DNA of 64,000 nt from Heterocephalus glaber (lineage: Eukaryota; Chordata; Mammalia; Rodentia; Bathyergidae): the NCBI RefSeq assembly GCF_000247695.1, contig NW_004624732.1:44035207-44099206 (forward strand), given 5' to 3'. Made by a program: the position numbers and the translations under genes. The notes beneath the pieces are model-generated. The model saw only the letters and a program-made list of their open reading frames with translations. It had not been told where the DNA came from and did not search any database. Every line of letters begins with the position of its first letter. Position 1 is the first letter of the stretch. This document shows, piece by piece, positions 23,289-33,749 of this stretch.

Positions 23289-23616
23289 GATCTACCTTTC
23301 CTTGTGCTAGAAGACAGAGAAGCCAGTACTTCCTGGATTTCATATCTTATCCCCATAGCTTCTCTCTCAGGGAAAAAACAAGACTCACTGTCAGATCTCT
23401 TCTAAAAAATTCTCCAGAAGAAATCTTTTTGGCTTGGGCTGGGTCTAAAAGCCATCTCATGAGCCATCAGTACAAGTCAAGTGGGTAGGGGTCACATTAA
23501 GTATGGTAGCTCAGGCTGATGGGTAGACTGGAGTGTGTACTATTTGAAACAGTAATCATTCTAAAGAATGATAATAGTGTTCCTAGAAGGAGAGGGTTGA
23601 AACAACAAAACAATAT

Positions 23617-23707
23617 TTTTTTTTGGTTTTTTGGTACCGAGGATCAAACCTGGGTCCTTGCGCTTGCGGGGCAGGCTGCAGAATCACTGAGCTAAATCCC
23701 CGGCCCT
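23617..23707 (-). repeat. ID SINE with target duplication
   Basis: T-rich tail, GGTACCGAGGATCAAACCTG, GCGCTTGCGGGGCAGGCTGC, CACTGAGCTAAATCCCCGGC. Perfect 13-bp duplication AACAAAACAATAT at 23604-23616 and 23708-23720. Confidence 0.95.
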
Positions 23708-23720
23708 AACAAAACAATAT

Positions 23721-26085
23721 GTAATGCATGTGTAATGAAATCATATTTACAACAAAATTTAAAGTTCATAAGGCAATAAAAATTTGCTTGTATGAATGAA
23801 TAATAATACATTATGAATTACATAGTTAATATGTGCAACTTAGTGTTTAGATATAAATAATAAACATTTAACATAAATGTTGGAGGTAGTATTATGATGA
23901 CCTAACCCTACTGGGTTTTTTTCATATTTATAAGCAATGTCAATATTATAAAGTTTTGTTTGCTTGCTTAATGTTGGTTCAGTGTAGACCTCTTTATGGA
24001 CAGAAATAAAGCCAGGCCTAATTTCATCATATGATTCAAAGTCCCTAGTTCTAGGCCAAAAAAAAAAAGGAAGGGAGGGGTGGCTAGAGAATGACAATGA
24101 ACTCTGAAGTCTAGCTTTTGGGCATCTTGGAAGTCATTGGAGTTAAGAGGAGGGGAAAGACATTTCTAGTTGTGTTCAGGCAGTAAAACAAAAAGTAAGG
24201 ACACGTTAGAGGGAAGGAATTTGCCAGCAGGCAGATCTATACTTGGGTAGAGAAGGTGCTACATTCCAGGGCTGATATTAGAAAAAGCCAGAGGTGTCTA
24301 GACACTCCTGTCTGCCCCTAAAAACCTCCCCGTGGAGTAGGGAACTAAGAACTGTCTGGAAGAGAGACAACCATATACACTACTTCTTACAGCCTCTTCA
24401 ATATTTCATTTTATATTTAAAATTTTAAATATAAATAACAGAAATTGTTAACAGTGGTTTTTCTAGGAAAAAAACAGAAAAGACTCACTTTTTTGCTTTA
24501 TCTCCATATTTTTATTGTTTTATAATGGTTGACATAGTGAACCTTTATTCCACTAAAATGTGAAGAAAAGCTTTTTAAAGTAAAAATATAGTATAACACA
24601 ATGGGCAGTGTATAAAATTTTAATACCTCTTAGAAGTTAGAGAAATGATTATTTTAAAAATCTGATAATAGTTATCTCAATAAAATAAAATGCATTGATT
24701 CTGTAAGGAAAACAACCCTCAAGAAGGATAGAGAACTAATATTGGATACAGTTTTCAGCCTTTTTTCTAGGAGAAAATCCCAAGAGATTATGAGAACAGG
24801 GCGTGTGAGATGGGGGAGGACTGGGGAAGACGTCTGGAGGTGGAATCTTAGCTTGTACATCTTTTTTTTTTTCTTAAGCAGAGAGAGTAGCCCTTGTTAC
24901 CTTCAAACTAGCTCTGAAAAATAAAAGCTATTTAGGTATTTCAAGCAGTTTACAGGAAACACTGAATTTCAGTCCCCTGTGTCGAGTTCCCCAGGGATAA
25001 AAACAAAACTTTCTCAGTAAAAGGCTGACATCATATTAGAAATTTATTCCTGCCTCTTTTCCTATGGATCTCTCCTGGACCCAAGGCCCAGGGTAAAGTA
25101 GACTATTATTATTTGTTCTGTAATGCAGAAGATCTACTGTGGGAGTTTAAATTCTACTGTGCATTTTAAAAATGATTATGAAAAGGCATTCAGGTACAGC
25201 AAGGCTTGTGCTTCTTTTATAAAGGCTTAAGCAAATAAGCAAACAAATGACTGGATTGTTGTTATTTAACTTGAGTCCCCAAGGTCCAATACTTCCTTTG
25301 AATACACACATATGAGCGCCTCAGCTTCAAGGAGTCATGACTCACAGCTGAGGGCAGAATTTTAGCCCTTTGAATTACTGCAACAGGGCTTTCAGGAAAC
25401 ACACACGCACATGCACACGTGTACACACACACACACACACACACACACAGGACAGGGCCAATCTTGAGTTTTGTTCAAGGCCAAGTAATTGAAGGCTGTA
25501 ATTCTTTACATCTGCTCAGTCATCCAGCCCAAGAAGGTGTTTCTTGTCCACCTCCACATAGTGGAAACTATATTGCTGAATTTTCCACATCTGAAGAAGC
25601 AGATGATTTAGCGAACACCTTCCCACAGATATTTTTAAGGTGCTCATCTACTTTATGAGTAAAGTTTTCTTTCCAACTGCTCTCCTTTTTGTCAGAGTGC
25701 CGGTTCCACTTCTAGCATTGTTCAGCTTAGGTTGCTGGGAGGCAAAGGATAGGCAGAGAAAATATAGATCTGCAAAGGAAGGAAGGGTTGGGGTAAGGAA
25801 GACCTGGGGAGCGGGACTTAGGGAGGAGACAGATTTAGAAAACCTGGAGGAAAAGGGTGGAGTGAGAGATAAAACAAAACATTTAGGAGAAGGGATTAGG
25901 GAGATAAGGAGTTCAAGGAAGAAACATGAGTAGAGAAAAACAAGAATGAAAGGATGTATAGATAACCAGAGTAAATAACAAAAAGGAAAGCATTCTCCTT
26001 TTATTTTAGAAAAAGGTGTTACACATTGTATACATTATCACATTATTATGTTGTACCTTATAAATTTGTGCAATTGAAATAATCC
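23721..26085. other. Non-coding sequence with a CA repeat
   Basis: Apart from the (CA)n tract near 25.4 kb nothing is recognisable. ORFs such as 25640-25933 (+) are purine-rich, low-complexity and likely chance. Confidence 0.3.
25398..25449. repeat. (CA)n microsatellite
   Basis: An imperfect CA tract (ACACACGCACATGCACACGTG) followed by a pure (CA) run ending at 25449. It generates cysteine/valine-rich antisense and threonine/histidine-rich sense ORFs that are artefacts. Confidence 0.95.
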
Positions 26086-26090
26086 CATGG

Positions 26091-26192
26091 TCTAGGGATG
26101 GAGCTCACTGGTAGAGCGTTTTCTTAGCATTCACAAGGCCCTGGGTTGAATCCCCAGCACCACAGGAAATAAAAATAAATAAATAATAATAA
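26091..26192 (+). repeat. ID SINE, older subfamily
   Basis: TAGGGATGGAGCTCACTGGT, AGAGCGTTTTCTTAGCATTC, AAGGCCCTGGGTTGAATCCC, CAGCACCAC and an (AATA)n tail. It keeps the general rodent ID wording AAGGCCCTGGG rather than the CAAGGACC variant of the young copies. Confidence 0.85.
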
Positions 26193-26668
26193 CTCACACA
26201 TTCCCTCATACCCTCCAAAATTTTTTTAAAAGGTGTCACTATATCGGTTCTTCCCCCAAAATTTTTCTTGAGCAATTTTTAATGACTCTTATTTGGCAGT
26301 GTTACAAGTCAGCAAATACAGTCATCAGCTCCATTTTTTAAAGATCAAAATTGAAACAATATTTTCTTTACTATGTTCTTTTAATTACATAATGAGGGGG
26401 TTAAGTAAAAGAAGATATGTTTTTTAAATTAATTTTTATTTGAACACTAATTATTGCTAAATCTATAGTATTATAAAAAATATGAAAATATGTTATATTT
26501 CATTTATCAAATTTTTAAGATTTGGACACTATGATTTTAAAACATGTTTGCTTCTTCAAAGTAACCCCATAAAAATATGATGGTTCATTCATCCAACTAA
26601 TATTCATTCTATCTTCTTAAGTATTTGAAATACAAAATAGAAAAAGACATCATGAGGTTTATAATTTG

Positions 26669-28047
26669 TTTCATTTTTTATCATTTGTAATTTTACTAGT
26701 ACAAGTTAGATTTACATAACTATCACGGTCATCACAGGGAATTTGTACCTTTACATGATGTATCTTGATTCCTTTTTTTTCCCCATTCCCCTCCCCTCCC
26801 TTCAACCTCTCTTCCCCTTCCTTATATATAAAAGCCGTGTTTCCATTTTTTTGTTCTTTTCTCATTTTTTCTTTTTCCTTCTTTCCCCCTCTCCCCTCTC
26901 TAGTTCCCCCTTCCTATTGAACTATTCTTTCTTATTTCACACTGTCTATTATACACTTTTGTCCCTATTTACATTTTTAGTTTCTTACACCAGACAATAA
27001 AATATTTATAAATGTGTGTCCAGTTTATTTCACTTAAGAGTATGGCCTCAATGTGCATCCATTTAGCTATAAATGTCTCAAGTTTATCCTTTATGGCTGA
27101 GTAGTATTCCATTGTATAGAAAAACGACATCTTTTTTATCCATTCATCAGTTGATGGGCATTTGGGTTATTTCCAAGATTTAGCTATTACAAACTGTGTC
27201 ACTAACTATAAACATGGAGGCACATGTACCGCTGTGGTATGATGCTTTTATTTCTTTTGGGAAGATACCCAGAAGAGGAACAGTTGGGTCAAATGGGATC
27301 TCTAATCCTAATTTTTTGAGGAATCTCCACACTGATTTCCACAGTGGTTGCACCAGTCTGCACTCCCACCAACAGTGGAAAAGGGTTCCTTTTTCCCCAC
27401 ATCCTTGCCAGCATTTGTTGTTGGTTGATTTCTTGATATTAGCCATTCTTTCTGGAGTGAGATGGTATCTCAGCTTTGTTTTAATTTGCCTCTCTCAGAT
27501 GACCAGTGATGTTGAACATTATTTGCCATTTGTACTTCTTCATCTGAGAAGTGTCAGATGCCCACTTTTGGATTGGGTCTTTCAATTTGAGGGGGTCTGA
27601 TTTTTTTCAGTTCTTTTTATGTTCTACATATTAGTCCTTTATCTGAGGGACTACTGGCTAGAATGTTTTCCCACTCTGTGGGCTGTGTGTTCTCTCTGCT
27701 GGTGATTTCTTTTTCAGTGCAAAAGCTTTTTAATAGGGTGAGATCCTCGTTGTTGATTCTTTGTATTATTTCCTGTGCAGTATGGTTTTGTTCATGAAGT
27801 GTTTGCCTACCCCTATATCTTCAAGAGTTCTCCCTATTCTCTCTTCCAGCAGATTTAGTATTCCTCTTTTAATATTTAGATCTTTGATTCATTTTGATTT
27901 TAATTTAGTGCATTGTGAGAAACACGGGTCTAGTTTTAGTCTTTGGTATATTGAAAGCGAGTTTTTCCAGCACCATTTATTAAAGAGGCTATCCGTCTTC
28001 CAGTGGACATGTTTGGCCCCTTAGCCAAAGACGAGGTGGCTGAGTGT
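26669..28047 (-). mobile_element. 5'-truncated L1 with target duplication
   Basis: A minus-strand L1 containing the ORF2 3' end and 3' UTR. Perfect 17-bp duplications ATGAGGTTTATAATTTG lie at 26652-26668 and 28048-28064. The 5' truncation point (28047) corresponds to about 52.42 kb in the plus-strand copy. The poly-A end is unusual: the leftmost bases (TTTCATTTTTTATCATTTG) contain only short T runs. It is older and more diverged than the copy at 51.6-53.8 kb. Confidence 0.95.
27180..27446 (-). pseudogene. L1 ORF2 C-terminal fragment
   Basis: The 88-aa frame contains [20 protein letters not shown] followed by CWWEC, a C-x3-C-x7-H-x4-C zinc-knuckle-like motif typical of the L1 ORF2 C-terminus, then [20 protein letters not shown]. 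Upstream parts of ORF2 on the minus strand (27450-28040) are broken by stops and frameshifts. Endonuclease and reverse transcriptase are absent because the insertion is 5'-truncated, so it cannot make a working enzyme. Confidence 0.9.
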
Positions 28048-28334
28048 ATGAGGTTTATAATTTGATGGAAAGGGAAAAATTAATCAGTGGTCTTGAACCA
28101 CACATTAGCAAATGGAGGAGATGATGCTCGAGGCAGATGTGTAAGAATGGTGAAAGTTGGTCTAATAAAGAAAGAAATAAAGATGGAAAAGTAGAAGATG
28201 AGAAAGGTATTCCAAGAATAAATTGAATGTAAAAAGAAGAAAGGAAGATAAAGTAAAAAAGGTGGTTGGGAGATGATAGTGAGAAACAGGATAAGATTAA
28301 GAAAGGAATTTGTAGGAAAATGGGTGTATTTTGA

Positions 28335-28592
28335 GCCCATAATGTTAAGTGAAATAAATTAGACACCCAAGTTTAAACATCACACAGTTTTTCTTACATG
28401 AGAAACCCAAATTATAAATAAAGAGCAAAACAAAAAATAGATAATAGGAAGTAGGCAATAGATCTGTCTCAAATGGCAAGAGACGGATGGAGGGGAGAGG
28501 AAGGGAATGTACTAAAAAATTAATTAAGGTATGGTATGTCCCAACTCCTCACAAGGAACATTGTGTACTGCAAACATGTACTAATAAAAAAT
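28335..28592 (+). mobile_element. Older L1 3' UTR fragment
   Basis: AATGTTAAGTGAAATAAATT, CTTACATGAGAAACCCAAAT, a purine-rich middle and CATGTACTAATAAAAAATG follow the layout of the L1 3' UTR but differ clearly from the AAGAACCA subfamily. It resembles the reversed fragment at 43.68-43.98 kb. Its left limit is uncertain; purine-rich 28065-28330 could be part of it. Confidence 0.65.
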
Positions 28593-28639
28593 GATTTTGG
28601 GGCTAAGTAAATTATTTGAATTCTAAATCATATCTGAAG

Positions 28640-29230
28640 CCACTCAAAACTAGAAATTCTACTTATCTGAGTAAACATATGTATTAGAGAGTCTATCTAA
28701 ACACATTGATTTAGAAAGGACCAGATCAAAAGCAAGGAGTCCAGTTAGGAGACTTAAATAATAATCCAGGAAGGCTCTGGTTTGCCTGGAGAGTGACTTT
28801 GAGGAAGAAAGTCATATCCACACTTGAGTATGTAAGTGTTAAAGAACTGATTGAATGTTAGGTATGAGAAAGAATGAAAAAATAACTTCAGAATTTCTGG
28901 GTTGTACATATGGGTGGATGGTTGTATATTCAGCAAAATATGGGAACCTCAGAATAAGAGCAAGTTTTAGATGAAGTTATTTGTCCAATGACTCAAAAGA
29001 GACTAGTTTATGGATAACAGAGCTAGAAGAAGATCAGCAGAGAGACAGGGAGGCTGTCAAAGGAGCCTACAGGGGGAACAGAGAAGATTGTTAAAGACAG
29101 GGGAAAGTGGCATTACAAAAGGGGAGGAGGAAGAAGTTTTCCAGAAGGATGATATGATAAATAGTGGTCATGTTACACAGAGGAAAAGTAAGAAAAGGAG
29201 GGTAAATCAGCTAGTGAAGTGGTTGTAAAG
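28640..29230 (-). repeat. L2 LINE fragment
   Basis: TGCCTGGAGAGTGACTTTGA, TGAGAAAGAATGAAAAAATA, AGAATTTCTGGGTTGTACAT and GGGTGGATGGTTG follow a reversed L2 interior (ATGACTCCCAGGTTTCTGG ... GGGTGGATGGTGGTG). It is very diverged and the right end is guessed. Confidence 0.35.
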
Positions 29231-29239
29231 TTGAGGACA

Positions 29240-29850
29240 AGGATATAGGCTATTCTTTTAAGAAGTTTCACCTGTGAAAGATAGAAGATATATAATGTAA
29301 GTAGGAGATTTACCATCATCATCAACATGGTCTTCCTTCTTATCATCATCATGTCTACCACTAAGATGATGAAAGAGATATAAGCATGTTTATATGAAAT
29401 AAAGTAAACAGAATGGGAAAGACTAGAGATTCAAGTAATGGAGAGAATAACAGATGGAACAAAGTTTCTGAGAATAAAGTTAGGGGTGATACGTATTTTG
29501 CCAAGATCTTATACACAACAGGAGGCATAATTTCTAACCTACTTGAATACAACTCTAGGAGATGTCATTCACATGGACTAAAACATAAATGGCATCTCCA
29601 GAGTAGTAGTATAGTTGGCAATCCTGGAAATGGAAAGTATGAATCTAGCAATCTCCCATATCACCTTTATCCCCTTCTCTGAGTAATATGAGAACTGCCT
29701 CTAACTCATTGAAGTCCTCGATACTGAAACCAAGGTTATCTGTAAGTGCCCACACTCCTATGTGAATGACAACAATTGACAAAAGAAATATAACCAAATA
29801 TTCTGTTTCACCAATCCAATCTTCTTCTAGTTGCCATTCCACATATATTT
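29240..29850. other. Non-coding sequence, nothing recognised
   Basis: It contains a short ATCATCATC-rich stretch (29310-29350) and several overlapping ORFs of 60-90 aa without recognisable motifs. Confidence 0.3.
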
Positions 29851-30059
29851 TTGATCACTTTTTATACCCCACTGAATGCTATGCTAGTCTTTGAGGAAAG
29901 CAGAAAGATGCTAAACAATAAGGATCATCAAACTCATTATGGTCTTATGTGAGAGAAAAGACAAATCTACTCAAACAAAACTATTAGGAGATACTGCCAA
30001 ATAAGATGTTTAGAGTTAAAGGACTTTCATATAATTGAGAAGAAAGGAAATGTAAGATC

Positions 30060-30200
30060 ATCTCTAGTGATTTTCAAACTGTGTTTCCTAGAACCTTAGG
30101 GCTTGGTGGAATGCTTCAGGAGTTCCACAGAGAAGGATGTGTTCTCTGCCAAGCATTGAAGGTTTAAATTGATTCAGGAGGCTCACTTGACAATGTTTGT
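30060..30200. mobile_element. Possible hAT-Charlie remnant
   Basis: GTGATTTTCAAACTGTGTTT, CTAGAACCTTAGGGCTTGG and CAGGAGTTCCACAGAGAAG resemble one end of Charlie-type MITEs that begin CAGTGGTTCTCAAACTGTG. The other end was not found. Confidence 0.35.
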
Positions 30201-30204
30201 AATT

Positions 30205-30430
30205 ACAAACAACTTAAATGTCTTTCAACTGGGGTCAGTCCAAATAAATTTCATACAATGAAATACTAACTAGCTGTTTTTTTAAAAAGAGAAATAAATC
30301 TATATGTTTTGTTAGGAAAAGATCTCGAAGATCTGTAATTAAGTGCAAAATAAGTTGCAGAAAAATATTCATGGCATAATCCCATTTCAATAAAACAGAG
30401 ATACGTGTGTGTAGCTTGTATATATTTTAA
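30205..30430 (+). mobile_element. Old L1 (mammalian L1M-type) 3' fragment
   Basis: ACAACTTAAATGTCTTTCAA, CTGGGGTCAGTCCAAATAAA, TCATACAATGAAATACTAAC, then AAGATCTCGAAGATCTGTAA, TTAAGTGCAAAATAAGTTGC and GGCATAATCCCATTTC follow the ORF2 end and 3' UTR of ancient L1 families. Confidence 0.6.
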
Positions 30431-30514
30431 ATATTATTTTTAGAAAGATACAGAGTATTGAGAATTTTCTACGTCAGTAGTGAGACTGCACATGGTATAG
30501 GGAGCAAAGGGCAA

Positions 30515-30607
30515 TTTTTTTTTTTTTTTTTTCGGTACCGGGGATCGAACTCTGGTCCTTGCACTTGCGCAGCAGGCAGCGAAACCGCTGAGCTAAATCC
30601 CCGGCCC
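30515..30607 (-). repeat. ID SINE, near-consensus
   Basis: A long T run, then CGGTACCGGGGATCGAACTC, TGCACTTGCGCAGCAGGCAG, ACCGCTGAGCTAAATCCCCG. This is the best-preserved copy in the window, and its long unbroken tail suggests a recent insertion. Only a short flank match is visible (GGCAA at 30510-30514 and 30608-30612). Confidence 0.93.
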
Positions 30608-31214
30608 GGCAAATTATTGATTTAGTTAAAACTTCTCAATCTTTTGATAGAAAACTGAGATTCAGAAATACTGTGACTTAGTCATACAGCTAGCATTAGA
30701 CAAAACCTGAAACATAAGTTCAACTTTTGATTTCTCATTTGCTTCTCTTCATGCCTCAGTAAAAGATCACTACGTTCAGGAATAGTTTGCAAAAGAACTG
30801 CTTGCTTTTCACCTCTCTGTTTGCTACCATAGATTATTTCCCTCTCTCTTCTCATCCTATACACAGCTCGATTTCCTCTCTCCCTAATATGTACAGTTTC
30901 ACTCACCAAGCAGTGACACTCAGGGCATCTATTGCTTGTTGTACAAAATAAGGTTTTATTCCTGGAAGGAGAGTCTGTCCTCAGGTCAGGCAGTAGGGCA
31001 GACACTGGGAAACAGGCATAGTAAACATTGGTTTAATTGAAATGAATGTTGTATTTATAGATTTTGGAGGGCAGGAATACCCAAATTTATAAAAAAGGAT
31101 AATTACCTGAGCCTCTCATGTTAGTCTCGCTTTCTATGAGAACAGAATATTATTAAAGATATAAAGGTGCTAAATGGTTCCTTTACTAAGTAATTTTGGT
31201 GAAGTCAAAATCCA

Positions 31215-31420
31215 AGCTGTGTCACTTATTAGTGTGAGAACATGGGAAAACTGTGTACCTCAGCCCCTGTAACTGTCCGTTTCTCCTTTGTTAAATGAAA
31301 AGAAGAATAACATCTAACTCCTACAGTTATCATTTGGAATAAATGAGATAGTGGCTGTGAAGTGCTTAGCTCAGCGACAGCGCATGAAGTTCTCATAGTC
31401 AGTTGTTACTGTTTTTCTTA
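31215..31420 (+). repeat. MIR SINE
   Basis: AAATCCAAGCTGTGTCACTT, ACCTCAGCCCCTGTAACTGT, a TTGTTAAATG segment, GGAATAAATGAGATAGTG and GTGAAGTGCTTAGCTCAG follow the MIR consensus over nearly its full length. Confidence 0.7.
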
Positions 31421-31959
31421 TTAGATATTGAAAATATTGGAAGGAAGTAGGTTAATTTAGCCTTCTCTCATTTTAGAAACATTAATATCACCTTAGATTC
31501 TCCTTTGATTTTAAGAAAACCAAGAAATCCATTTTTCAAGAAATAAAGTTATCACTTCTGTTCATTAGTGTAATTTTTTTTCAAATGAACAACTACTGCA
31601 TGTGAGGCCCCATGGAGATGGAGGGATGAAAATGATATGGGCCCTATGCTCACGATGCTTAGGGTCCAGTGGGCTCACTTCTCATTCTCCAACACAAGGG
31701 AACACACCTGGCCCAGGCAAACCTGACACTATTCATCATATGTATATAGAGGGTAAAGGATAGGCAGCAGTAATTCATATGTAGGCTGGTGAAATGGAGT
31801 GAATGATATAGCTTAGGTGCTCACAAAGTTTTTGGCGTTGGGATCATTTTACATTCTTACAACTTAAAATATTTTCTAAAAAGCTCTTAAAATGTAGGAT
31901 ATAGTTATTGTTGAATATTTTAGAAATGAAAATATAGAAAGTTTTAAAATATTTATTTT

Positions 31960-32039
31960 GAGAGATAGTATGTAGAGTACTTGCTTAGCACGGGAAGAGC
32001 TCTCGTTTTAATCCCTAGTGCAACCAATAAATAAATAAA
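31960..32039 (+). repeat. ID SINE remnant
   Basis: GTAGAGTACTTGCTTAGCAC, GTTTTAATCCCTAGTGCAAC and an (AATA)n tail are the middle and 3' half of an ID. The A box region is eroded. Confidence 0.5.
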
Positions 32040-32040
32040 C

Positions 32041-33238
32041 GAGAGGTTCCACTGCTCCCAGCACAGAGGAAGGGGCTTCCAGGCCACGGTACTACTGCTC
32101 CCAGTGCAGACGAGGTGAGCTATACAGGGCCCAACAGCACACACACCCCTGCACCGCTGCCCCATCGAAATGAGAAGACATGTAAACAAGTCTCTAAAAC
32201 AGACTTCCAGATCACCTACAGCAACCCCAAAGGGAAATGAGATGGAACACTCTGATACTCAACCACCTGGACTCCCTAAACTGGCAACAAAAGAGGATCT
32301 GGAAAAAATGAAATCAGAAATAATTTCTCACTTAACAGCAGAGATTGTGCCCATAGTGCAAGACATGATTAATAAATCTAGAGAGGACATAGATAAAAAG
32401 ACAGAGGAGCTGAGGAACATAATGGAATCCCAACGTAGGAAACAAATGGAATCCATAAAACAGATACAAATGGATTTCCAGGAGATTAAAAACTCCATTG
32501 AAAGCTTATGCAGCAGAATGAGCCTATGTAAGGACAGAATTTCAGATATAGAAGATAAGATTGCAATTAGTGACAAGGAAAAGAAAAATTTCTTTAAAAT
32601 TGTAAGGAACCACGAGAAATCAATCAAATAGCTGCTAGACAATGCAAAGAATAACATAAGACTGATCAGAGTCAATGAAGAAACAGGAGAGAGTGCAGAT
32701 GACAAAACAAAAAACAAAAAAACTGTTCACAGAAGTGATGGCAGAAAACTTACCAAGTAGGGGGAAAGAATTTGACATTCAGATAAATGAGGCATATAGG
32801 ATTCCAAATAGCCTTGATCAAAAAAATTCTACACATAGGAATATAATAGTTAGGATTCCAGAAACACAACAGGAGAACAAAATTCTACAAGCAGTCAGAG
32901 AAAAGAAACAAATCACATACAAAAGAAAGCCCATCAGAATCACAGCAGACTTCTCAACACAAACCCTCAAGGCAAGAAGAGCTTGGAGTGACATATTCCA
33001 AGCCCTAAAAGAAAACAGCCTCCAGCCCAGATTGATGTACCCTGCAAAACTATCTTTCAAAATGGATGGTGAAATAAGATACTTTCATGACAAAAAGCAC
33101 ATTGAGAGAGGGCAGGGGAAGGGGGAAAAATAAGAACCAGAGAGTATGTAAAGGTGCAAATCTCCAATGATGAATGTCATTATGTTGTCCACCTAAAATG
33201 TACCAATAAAAGGATATACAAAAACTTTAAAAAAATAA
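32041..33238 (+). mobile_element. ORF1-only L1 derivative (half-L1 / HAL1-like)
   Basis: In order: a GC-richer leader (32041-32169) with two copies of CTGCTCCCAG about 42 bp apart; L1 ORF1 (32170 to about 33100); then at once the L1 3' end (GGGGGAAAAATAAGAACCAG, ACCTAAAATGTACCAATAAA) and an A-rich tail to about 33238. The entire ORF2, nearly 4 kb in a standard L1, is missing. The 3' block is the same one that ends the ordinary L1 copies here, so this belongs to the same L1 lineage. It is either an internally deleted copy or a member of a half-L1 family that relies on ORF2 protein from full L1s. No clear target duplication is seen. Confidence 0.85.
32170..33133 (+). pseudogene. L1 ORF1 (RNA-binding chaperone), nearly complete, with one stop and one frameshift
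   Basis: ORF1 protein is the L1 RNA-binding trimeric chaperone of the L1 ribonucleoprotein. The ATG at 32170 has G at -3. The first 153 codons give a polar N-terminus and a long heptad-like, Lys/Glu-rich coiled coil (about residues 45-153, including EDLEKMKSEII and QIQMDFQEIKNSIESL). A TAG at 32629 interrupts it. The same frame continues NNIRLIRVNEETGES to a stop at 32758, while the family sequence shifts to the +1 frame in the A-rich tract at about 32705-32722. The shifted frame carries the RRM and C-terminal domain: FTEVMAENLP, DIQINEAYRIPN, RNIIVRIPETQQENKILQ, PIRITADFSTQTLKARRAW, LQPRLMYPAKLSFKMDGEI. The last family residues are replaced by ERGQGKGEK read from the 3' UTR block. Total span is close to the usual ORF1 length. 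Confidence 0.88.
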
Positions 33239-33619
33239 AACCAAGCAAGTTACTTGACCTCTCATTTATTTATTTTAAAAATTAAGCATGTTATTAATAA
33301 GTAGAATATTGTTATTATTAATTTATATTTTAATACTGCCTGTAAGCACTCAATAAAAGTTTTCAACTCAACTTTGTTCTCTGCAAGAGAGTTAGGTAGG
33401 TTTAATCATTCACTTGAATTGTTTGTTGCGCTTGCAATTTCCCAGTACAATTTCTAGCTTCCATTTCTTCAGAGCTTTAGGAAATCTAAATAATATTCCT
33501 AAATGCATTCTATTTCAATATGAGTGGAAGACTTATTTTCCTCATGCACCTCTGAAATCCCTATATATTCTATTTATAATTCCATAATATACCACATGTA
33601 TGGACTTTTGTATTCATAC

Positions 33620-33745
33620 CTCATCTTTATTCCCATATTTGACACTCTTTGAGGGTAAGGACTCTTTCTTTAATTCGTTTTTATAACTGTTTAGAACCTA
33701 ACAGACTATCATATTTAACAGTCCATGGAATAAATAAAAATGTGC
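33620..33745 (+). repeat. L2 LINE 3' end
   Basis: ACTCTTTGAGGGTAAGGACT, CTTTCTTTAATTCG, ACCTAACAGACTATCATATT and TGGAATAAATAAAAA follow the L2 3' tail (CTTGAGGGCAGGGACT ... CTCAATAAATG). Confidence 0.6.
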
Positions 33746-33749
33746 CCTC

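Noticed and set aside
27196..28024. Plus-strand ORFs of 134 and 87 aa
   Set aside because: Antisense reading of the minus-strand L1 ORF2.
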